Shown in pieces: positions 57,285 through 64,000 of a stretch of DNA of 64,000 bases. The notes under the pieces are model-generated. The model worked only from the letters and a program-made list of their open reading frames with translations, searched no databases and was not told the origin of the DNA. Position 1 is the first letter of the stretch; each line of letters opens with the position of its first letter. A program made the translations under genes and the position numbers. The stretch is from Brevundimonas sp. AJA228-03 (lineage in GTDB: Bacteria; Pseudomonadota; Alphaproteobacteria; Caulobacterales; Caulobacteraceae): NCBI RefSeq assembly GCF_017795885.1, contig NZ_CP059297.1, forward strand, positions 1,927,001 through 1,991,000, in the 5' to 3' direction.

Positions 57285-57713
57285 ATGCCACCCTCAGCGT
57301 TGCAGCAGGCTTTCACCAAGGCGTCGATACAGTCGGCGGCTTCGTTCTTTCTCGTGACCTTCTCGACCGCCTTTCTGTTCACCCTCGGGGCCCGGCTGAC
57401 CGGCTGGTTTACGCGCTCGCCGGTGATCCCGCCGGAACAGACGTCCATGTTGGGCATCGCCATCATGGTGGCGGTGATCTGTCTGGCCGTGGGGGCCAGC
57501 ATCCGCAGGCTTTCGGCGGCCGAGTTGCAGAGCGCCCTGCTGGGGGCCTCGGCTATCCTTTTGTCCACGCCCCTGGCGCTGGCCGTTCTGACCGGAGACT
57601 GGCAGTTGTCGACGGCCGCCGTGTCCGGGATGGGCGTGGTCACCCTGGCCGTCGGCTGGTTCGTGGCCATCACCCGCAGACCCGATACGCCGGAGGCGCG
57701 CACTGATGGCTGA
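57285..57713 (+). CDS. Small membrane protein inserted between nuoC and nuoD
   Basis: A 142-aa protein with four hydrophobic segments ([55 protein letters not shown] and [17 protein letters not shown]). I do not recognise the family. It starts 6 bp after nuoC and overlaps nuoD by 8 bp, so it is translated with the complex. It could be an assembly or accessory membrane subunit; that is inference from position only. Confidence 0.72.
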   Translation: MPPSALQQAFTKASIQSAASFFLVTFSTAFLFTLGARLTGWFTRSPVIPPEQTSMLGIAIMVAVICLAVGASIRRLSAAELQSALLGASAILLSTPLALAVLTGDWQLSTAAVSGMGVVTLAVGWFVAITRRPDTPEARTDG

Positions 57714-59001
57714 CGGACACCCCATCGCGAAGGCCTCGCCCACCCGCGCCGAACTGGACGTCGTCACCGACGATCTGGGCCATATCGCCTTCGGCGATCC
57801 GCGCACGGCCCATGCGCGCGAGATGGACGACCGCAAGTTCACCATCAACTTCGGGCCCCAGCACCCGGCCGCCCATGGTGTGCTGCGTCTGGTGCTGGAA
57901 CTGGACGGGGAGGTGGTCGAGCGCGTCGATCCGCATATCGGCCTGCTGCATCGCGGTACCGAAAAGCTGATGGAGGCCCGCACCTACCTCCAGAACGTGC
58001 CCTATCTGGACCGGCTCGACTACGTCGCGCCGATGAACCAGGAGCATGCCTTCTGTCTGGCCATCGAGCGGTTGCTCGAAATCGAGGTTCCGTATCGCGC
58101 CCAGCTGATCCGGGTGCTGTATTCGGAAATCGGCCGCATCCTGTCGCACATGCTGAACGTGACGACCCAGGCGCTGGACGTCGGGGCCCTGACGCCGCCG
58201 CTGTGGGGCTTCGAGCAGCGCGAAAAGCTGATGGTCTTCTACGAGCGGGCCTGCGGCGCGCGCCTGCACGCCAACTATTTCCGGCCGGGCGGCGTGCATC
58301 AGGACCTGCCCATGGCCCTGATCGACGACATCGGCCGCTGGTGCGCCGAGTTCCCGGCGGCTTTGGCCGACATCGAGAGCCTGGTCACCGAGAACCGCAT
58401 CTTCAAGCAGCGCAACGTCGACATCGGTGTGGTGTCCAAGGAGCAGGCCCTGCAGTGGGGCTTTTCCGGCGTGATGCTGCGCGGCTCGGACATCGCCTGG
58501 GACCTGCGCAAGTCGCAGCCCTATGAATGCTATGCCGAGCTCGATTTCGGCGTGGTCGTCGGCAAGAACGGCGACTGCTGGGACCGCTACCTCGTCCGCG
58601 TCGAGGAGATGAAGCAGTCGGTGCACATCATGGAGCAGTGCATCCACAAGCTGCGCAACTGCCCCGGCGAACCGGTCATGGTCGAGAACAACAAGATCGT
58701 GCCGCCGACGCGCGGCGAGATGAAGCGGTCGATGGAAGCCCTGATCCATCACTTCAAGCTCTACACCGAAGGCTTCCACACTCCGGCCGGCGAGGTCTAT
58801 GCCGCCGTCGAGGCCCCCAAGGGCGAGTTCGGAATCTATCTGGTCAGTGACGGCACCAACAAGCCGTACCGCGTGAAGATCAGCGCGCCCGGCTTCCGCC
58901 ACCTGCAGGCCATGGACTGGATGAACCGCGGCCACATGCTGGCCGACGTGTCAGCCATCCTGGGCTCGCTGGATATCGTGTTCGGGGAGGTGGATCGGTG
59001 A
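57706..59001 (+). CDS. nuoD: NADH-quinone oxidoreductase subunit D
   Basis: A 431-aa subunit forming the quinone site with Nuo[41 protein letters not shown] and [20 protein letters not shown] are invariant. The C-terminus ends FGEVDR as in most homologues. A ~40-residue N-terminal extension precedes the core ([19 protein letters not shown]). Stop overlaps the next small gene (GTGA). Confidence 0.97.
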   Translation: MADGHPIAKASPTRAELDVVTDDLGHIAFGDPRTAHAREMDDRKFTINFGPQHPAAHGVLRLVLELDGEVVERVDPHIGLLHRGTEKLMEARTYLQNVPYLDRLDYVAPMNQEHAFCLAIERLLEIEVPYRAQLIRVLYSEIGRILSHMLNVTTQALDVGALTPPLWGFEQREKLMVFYERACGARLHANYFRPGGVHQDLPMALIDDIGRWCAEFPAALADIESLVTENRIFKQRNVDIGVVSKEQALQWGFSGVMLRGSDIAWDLRKSQPYECYAELDFGVVVGKNGDCWDRYLVRVEEMKQSVHIMEQCIHKLRNCPGEPVMVENNKIVPPTRGEMKRSMEALIHHFKLYTEGFHTPAGEVYAAVEAPKGEFGIYLVSDGTNKPYRVKISAPGFRHLQAMDWMNRGHMLADVSAILGSLDIVFGEVDR

Positions 59002-59189
59002 GTGACAAGCCTCTGAGTGATCTGGTCCAGAAGGGCTGGGAAGTCGTCAGCTATTCCGCAACCGACGCGTCCGGAACAGCCTATCAGCACAGCGTCCTGC
59101 TGCGCCGCAGCGGCGAACACAAGATCGTGGTGCTTCGCAAGAAAATCCTCGGCGACGGTGTGGTTGTAGACTCGGAGCTTGACCTCTGA
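58998..59189 (+). CDS. Small soluble protein in the nuo operon, unknown
   Basis: A 63-aa ORF starting GTG in a GTGA overlap with nuoD and ending in a TGATG overlap with the next gene. It begins [20 protein letters not shown] and has alternating strands ([19 protein letters not shown]). The size and strand pattern recall DUF4177-like small proteins, a weak impression. Codon choice is less GC-biased than its neighbours. Confidence 0.6.
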   Translation: MSDKPLSDLVQKGWEVVSYSATDASGTAYQHSVLLRRSGEHKIVVLRKKILGDGVVVDSELDL

Positions 59190-59575
59190 TGTCAATCCCC
59201 ACTCCTGTTTTCGCCCTTGAGGACTGGACCTATGTCTGGGTATGGTCAGTAATCATGGCGCTCACTTTCGGCGTGTTTGTGAGAAACCGGGATCTGGTCC
59301 CGGAAGAAAATCGCCGTCCTGTTCTCGCCCGCTTCCTGTCCAGCCTGGCGCTTTTTGCAGTGCTTTGGGTTCCCTCACAGATCATCTGGAAGGCCGTCGA
59401 GCAGGGTGCCGAAGCCAGTGGTGAGGCCTGGCCTGTGGCCTGGGGCATCGGCTCGGGCATCCTGATGATGGCGGCAGCTTTTGCGGTTTTGCTGCTCGCT
59501 GTGTCCCGGTGGTCCGCGGCGCGACGGTTCCTTTTTCCCGGTACGGGCCAAACCAGCAGGGCCGATCCCTCATGA
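59189..59575 (+). CDS. Small membrane protein in the nuo operon, unknown
   Basis: A 128-aa protein with three hydrophobic stretches (TYVWVWSVIMALTFGVFV, FLSSLALFAVLWVPSQIIW and GSGILMMAAAFAVLLLAV). It is coupled at both ends (TGATG before, ATGA into nuoE). Base composition is visibly lower in GC than nuoD and nuoE. I do not recognise a family. Confidence 0.62.
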   Translation: MSIPTPVFALEDWTYVWVWSVIMALTFGVFVRNRDLVPEENRRPVLARFLSSLALFAVLWVPSQIIWKAVEQGAEASGEAWPVAWGIGSGILMMAAAFAVLLLAVSRWSAARRFLFPGTGQTSRADPS

Positions 59576-60234
59576 GCGTCCGTCGTCTCGCCAAGGAACA
59601 ACCCGCCTCGTTCGCCTTCTCGAAGGAGACGCTGAAGAAGGTCGACTGGTGGATCGCCAAATATCCGGCCGATCGTGCCCGTTCGGCCGTGATCCCGATG
59701 CTGTGGCTGGTGCAGAAGCAAGAGGGCTGGGTGTCCGAGCCCGCCATCCGCGCCATCGCCGAGAAGCTCGACATGGCCTACATCCGGGTGCTGGAGGTCG
59801 CGACCTTCTACACCATGTTCATGCTGGAGCCGGTCGGCTCGGCCGCCCTGATCCAGGTCTGCGGCACCACGCCCTGCATGCTGCGCGGCTCGGGCGAACT
59901 GATGAAGGTCTGCAAGAGCCGGATCGGGGACAAGCAGACCCTGTCGGCCGACGGCAAATTCTACTGGGAAGAGGTCGAGTGTCTGGGGGCCTGTGTCAAC
60001 GCGCCCATGGCCATGATCAACGACTACTATTTCGAGGACCTGACGGCCGCCGACCTGAACCAGATCATCGACGACTTCGCGGCGGGCAAGACGCCCAAAC
60101 CGGGCACGCGAGTCGACCGCGTGAACTCGGCACCAGAGGGCGGGCCGCTGACCCTGACCGATCCGAAACTGTATGACGGCACGGCGGCGAAGAAGATCAA
60201 GAAACTCCCGAACTCCGAGCCCGTGACGGCATGA
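59572..60234 (+). CDS. nuoE: NADH-quinone oxidoreductase subunit E
   Basis: A 220-aa subunit of the NADH-oxidising module with one 2Fe-2S cluster. Ligands are in QVCGTTPCMLRGS and VECLGACVNAPM. IPMLWLVQKQEGWVSEPAI and ATFYTMFMLEPVG are typical, and the C-terminal ~50 residues (TPKPGTRVDRVNSAPEGG) form the alphaproteobacterial extension. Start ATG 59572. Confidence 0.96.
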   Translation: MSVRRLAKEQPASFAFSKETLKKVDWWIAKYPADRARSAVIPMLWLVQKQEGWVSEPAIRAIAEKLDMAYIRVLEVATFYTMFMLEPVGSAALIQVCGTTPCMLRGSGELMKVCKSRIGDKQTLSADGKFYWEEVECLGACVNAPMAMINDYYFEDLTAADLNQIIDDFAAGKTPKPGTRVDRVNSAPEGGPLTLTDPKLYDGTAAKKIKKLPNSEPVTA

Positions 60235-60419
60235 CCGAACCTTTCGATCCCAAGTCGGGCCAATCCCTCAAGAACTCCGACGCCTTCTTCGCGATCGGGT
60301 TCGTGTTTTTCGTCCTCGGGCTGTCCGGCGACAACAATTCCGCCTTTCTGGCGATCGGCCTCGCGTTCATCGCCGTCGGGGTGGCCGGCCGGGTGCGCAA
60401 GCCCAAGGTCGATAAGTGA
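60231..60419 (+). CDS. Small membrane protein in the nuo operon, unknown
   Basis: A 62-aa ORF coupled to nuoE by ATGA. Two hydrophobic segments (DAFFAIGFVFFVLGLSG and AFLAIGLAFIAVGVAG) are followed by a basic end (RVRKPKVDK). Composition and coupling support a real gene. I do not recognise the family. Confidence 0.6.
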   Translation: MTEPFDPKSGQSLKNSDAFFAIGFVFFVLGLSGDNNSAFLAIGLAFIAVGVAGRVRKPKVDK

Positions 60420-60464
60420 TATGGGCGCTCAACCAGCAACCTGCGGCTCGGGCGAGGTCAGCGC

Positions 60465-60737
60465 ATGACCGATGCAAGGTCTGACGAGAAGGTGGCCGCC
60501 TATCGTGCGGAAATCCGTGCCGTGGGCCGCAACCAGCGGCTGGCGGGCTTCGGCCTGGTGCTGCTCGGGGCTATTCTGGTCTGGGGCGCGACACGCGCGG
60601 GTGGGCTCGCCGAGTTCGTGCAGATGGCGGGCTATACGGCGCTGGCGGCGGGATGGGCCCTGATGCTGGCCGCGATTTTCCTGCGCACCCGATATCACCG
60701 CCGTCGGATGGCCGAGCTGGACGGAGGCCCACAATGA
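60465..60737 (+). CDS. Small membrane protein in the nuo operon, unknown
   Basis: A 90-aa protein: a charged N-terminal helix (DEKVAAYRAEIRAVGRNQRL), two hydrophobic segments (AGFGLVLLGAILVWGA and YTALAAGWALMLAAIFL), then an RYHRRRMAEL basic tail. It begins 45 bp after the previous ORF. No family recognised. Confidence 0.65.
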   Translation: MTDARSDEKVAAYRAEIRAVGRNQRLAGFGLVLLGAILVWGATRAGGLAEFVQMAGYTALAAGWALMLAAIFLRTRYHRRRMAELDGGPQ

Positions 60738-61127
60738 GCGCCTTGCTTCCCGGCCAGGACGAACCGTCGCGTGATTATCCGACGGGGCGTGCACAGTCCG
60801 TGATCACAAGACGTTCGGGGGACCGTCGTGACATCAAAACCACCGAAGCGCGGCGTCGCCGGCCTTTTCATGGCCAATCTGATGGGCGCCAGCGCCCTGC
60901 CTTTGGGCGGGGCCTCGGCACCGCCCGCGACACCGACGCCTGCTGCGCCGTCCCCTTCGCCTTCTCCCGCCGGTTCCCCGAATGCGCCTGATCAGACACC
61001 CCCAAGTTCAGGCGCCCAGCGTCCGCCTCCGCCAACCGAGCGCCAGACCGGCGATCGGCGGAGCGAACTCTCGCGCCCGCGCGGCAGCGGGAACGGCCGG
61101 GGTGGCCGGGGCAGGGGAGGCGCGCTG
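60734..61127 (+). other. Unresolved coding region upstream of nuoF
   Basis: Two readings are possible. ATG 60734 overlaps the previous stop as ATGA and gives 85 aa to 60991, but its second half looks like an off-frame shadow. GTG 60828, after GGGGGACC, gives a protein with a hydrophobic segment ([20 protein letters not shown]) and a proline-rich stretch ([20 protein letters not shown]), which then stays open into nuoF with no stop. NuoF has its own good ribosome-binding site (GGAGG, 7 bases before ATG 61128). A frameshift between the two readings, by error or real, is possible. Confidence 0.45.
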
Positions 61128-62441
<1,314 letters not shown>

Positions 62442-62444
62442 GGG

Positions 62445-62939
62445 ATGCGGCGCGCCCTGATCCTGTCCCTGACGGCGATGGCCCTGTCGGCCTGCGGCAA
62501 GCCTGCCGAGACGGCCGCGACCCCGGCCGAGACCGTCGCCCCGACCGCGCCGGTGTCAGGTGCCGTGGCCCGGTCGCCGGCCGTGCTGACGGCCGTGGAC
62601 CTGCGCCGCGTCTGTCGCGCCGGTCTGGCCGCCATCCATGGCCAGCAGGTCGAGGCGATCGAGCTGACCGGCCTGGAGGGTCAGGTCGTCAACGCCCAGT
62701 GGCGCGCGCCCGTCGATGGCGGGATGATGAAGGCCCAGTGCCGCGCCGCTGACGGACTGGTCGTGTGGAAGCCGCTGGACCTGCCCGACCCCGCCTCCGT
62801 TCGGTGGATGAATGCATCCGGCGATCCGGTCATGCGCTATGCCATGCGCGGCGACGAGATCGAGATCACCCAGACGCTGCCAGACGGCACGACGCAGACG
62901 GCCATGATGACTATGCCGGCGAACGGGGAGGCGGGCTGA
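62445..62939 (+). CDS. Lipoprotein in the nuo operon, unknown
   Basis: A 164-aa protein with a lipoprotein signal ([16 protein letters not shown]) and an Ala/Pro/Thr linker. The mature domain includes [20 protein letters not shown] and [19 protein letters not shown], and so two more cysteines. It lies between nuoF and nuoG, coupled to the next ORF by TGATG. I do not recognise a family. A periplasmic lipoprotein in this operon is unexpected. Confidence 0.72.
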   Translation: MRRALILSLTAMALSACGKPAETAATPAETVAPTAPVSGAVARSPAVLTAVDLRRVCRAGLAAIHGQQVEAIELTGLEGQVVNAQWRAPVDGGMMKAQCRAADGLVVWKPLDLPDPASVRWMNASGDPVMRYAMRGDEIEITQTLPDGTTQTAMMTMPANGEAG

Positions 62940-63184
62940 TGGTCGACGAACCCGACAACCTCGTCCTGCAGATCCTCCGCCGTGTGGAAATCCGCTTGAC
63001 CGCAATCGAAACCAAGCTGGATCGCGTGGGCGAAGACGTCCACGGCCTCAAGATCCGTATGACACATGTCGAGGAGGGTCTCGCGGGCGTGAACCGTCGA
63101 CTGGATCGAATCGAAGAACGCGTGGATCGGATCGAGAAACGCCTCGATCTGGTCGATCATCCCTACGGCGGAGTCCGCGAATAA
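62939..63184 (+). CDS. Small coiled-coil protein in the nuo operon
   Basis: An 81-aa protein dominated by a heptad-like coiled coil ([20 protein letters not shown] and [19 protein letters not shown]). It begins [16 protein letters not shown]. Its TAA overlaps the nuoG ATG as TAATG. Related short coiled-coil ORFs occur widely, so specific function cannot be inferred. Confidence 0.65.
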   Translation: MVDEPDNLVLQILRRVEIRLTAIETKLDRVGEDVHGLKIRMTHVEEGLAGVNRRLDRIEERVDRIEKRLDLVDHPYGGVRE

Positions 63185-64000
63185 TGCCCGTCGCTAAAGT
63201 CAACGGCATCGAAGTCGAGTTCGAGCCCGGCATGACCGTGCTTCAGGTTGCCGAGCGCGCCGGGCACGAGATCCCGCGCTTCTGCTATCACGAGCGGCTG
63301 TCGATCGCTGGCAACTGCCGCATGTGCCTGGTCGAGGTGAAGCCCGGACCGCCCAAGCCGCAAGCCAGCTGCGCCCTGCCGGCCGCCGAAAACCAGGAGA
63401 TCTTCACCGACACGCCGATGGTCAAGAAGGCGCGCGAAGGGGTGATGGAGTTCCTGCTCATCAACCACCCGCTGGACTGCCCGATCTGCGACCAGGGCGG
63501 CGAGTGCGACCTGCAGGACCAGGCCATGGGCTATGGCCGCGACGGTTCGCGCTATGCCGAGAACAAGCGCGCGGTCGAAGAAAAGAACATGGGTCCGACG
63601 ATCAAGACCTTCATGACGCGGTGCATCCAGTGCACCCGCTGCGTGCGGTTCGTGTCGGAAGTGGCGGGCGTGCCGGACATCGGCATGATCAGTCGAGGCG
63701 AGGACGCCGAGATCACCACCTATCTGGAACAGGCCGTGGGGTCCGAGCTGTCGGGCAACGTCAACGACCTGTGCCCCGTGGGGGCCCTGACGCACCGGCC
63801 GTGGCAGTTCCACTATCGCCCGTGGGAACTGAAGAAGACCGAGACCATCGACGTCATGGACGCCCTGGGCTCCAACATCTCGGCCCAGTCCAAGGGTGCC
63901 GAGATCATGCGTATCCTGCCGCGCGTGCACGAGGGCATCAACGAGGAGTGGCTGTCGGACAAGAGCCGCTATGTCGTCGACGGCCTGCAGGCGCGCCGTC
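63184..64000 (+). CDS. nuoG: NADH-quinone oxidoreductase subunit G (5' part, runs off the window)
   Basis: The first ~272 residues are present and open to the edge. The N-terminal 2Fe-2S ferredoxin domain reads [20 protein letters not shown], then ASCALPA. The His-Cys cluster (N5) motif is [20 protein letters not shown], and cluster N4 ligands are in [19 protein letters not shown] with [11 protein letters not shown] 63184 overlaps the previous stop. Confidence 0.96.
   Translation, partial: MPVAKVNGIEVEFEPGMTVLQVAERAGHEIPRFCYHERLSIAGNCRMCLVEVKPGPPKPQASCALPAAENQEIFTDTPMVKKAREGVMEFLLINHPLDCPICDQGGECDLQDQAMGYGRDGSRYAENKRAVEEKNMGPTIKTFMTRCIQCTRCVRFVSEVAGVPDIGMISRGEDAEITTYLEQAVGSELSGNVNDLCPVGALTHRPWQFHYRPWELKKTETIDVMDALGSNISAQSKGAEIMRILPRVHEGINEEWLSDKSRYVVDGLQARR

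Overview
The window is dense, GC-rich alphaproteobacterial chromosome. Gene content and order point to Caulobacterales, most likely Brevundimonas or a close relative (inference). Supporting features are: 5-aminolevulinate synthase (hemA) rather than glutamyl-tRNA reductase, a CspC/D-type protein with two cold-shock domains, a K+-independent proton pyrophosphatase, ihfA followed by a MerR gene, a flavin-dependent halogenase resembling Brevundimonas BrvH, and many genes joined by ATGA, GTGA or TGATG overlaps. I see no prophage, insertion sequence, CRISPR array or rRNA operon.

Layout. 1-4.7 kb: end of a tryptophan-halogenase-like gene, valine-catabolic hydrolase and dehydrogenase, and two tandem exported methyltransferase-like genes. 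4.8-6.2 kb: hemA broken by several small indels, then a 59-aa ORF. 6.2-12.4 kb: glyA-nrdR-ribD'-ribE-ribBA-ribH-nusB-thiL. 13-19.9 kb: hppA, bamE, a cytochrome bc1 chaperone gene, yceD, plsX-fabH, and ihfA-merR. 19.9-34 kb: five-gene tRNA complement begins (Pro, Glu, Pro, Arg here), with ctaA, rplM-rpsI-argC, msrB, phaC, glpX-recJ, a cold-shock gene, an NDUFS4-like gene and metC. 34-41.8 kb: a solute-binding protein, a DAACS symporter, a sulfurtransferase and two different photolyases flanking cfa. 41.8-45.2 kb: LPS inner-core genes kdsA-hldE-hldD. 45.2-52.3 kb: a DUF3089 protein, recG, sdhE and mfd. 52.3-55.5 kb: an FrhB/BciB-like iron-sulfur protein, tRNA-Asp and an AbgT transporter. 55.6-64 kb: the nuo operon, nuoA to the start of nuoG.

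How the genes work together. Much of the window serves respiration and heme: ALA synthase, heme A synthase, bc1 chaperone, SdhE, the NDUFS4-like subunit and complex I. Riboflavin synthesis (FMN/FAD) supports these flavoenzymes. In the rib cluster RibD lacks its deaminase half and the RibA half of RibBA has lost its metal ligands, so those two activities must be encoded elsewhere or replaced.

Most unusual observations: (i) seven clear small ORFs, plus one ambiguous reading frame, packed between nuoC and nuoG; (ii) a dispersed ~52-54 bp repeat family found at three sites next to tRNA genes; (iii) ribH with no ATG/GTG/TTG start, apparently CTG; (iv) clustered frameshifts in hemA; (v) divergent sseA and photolyase genes whose start codons overlap as CATG; (vi) a DUF3089 hydrolase lacking its nucleophile serine; (vii) two long inverted-repeat intergenic elements flanking argC. 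I did not identify a clear new defence or mobile system.
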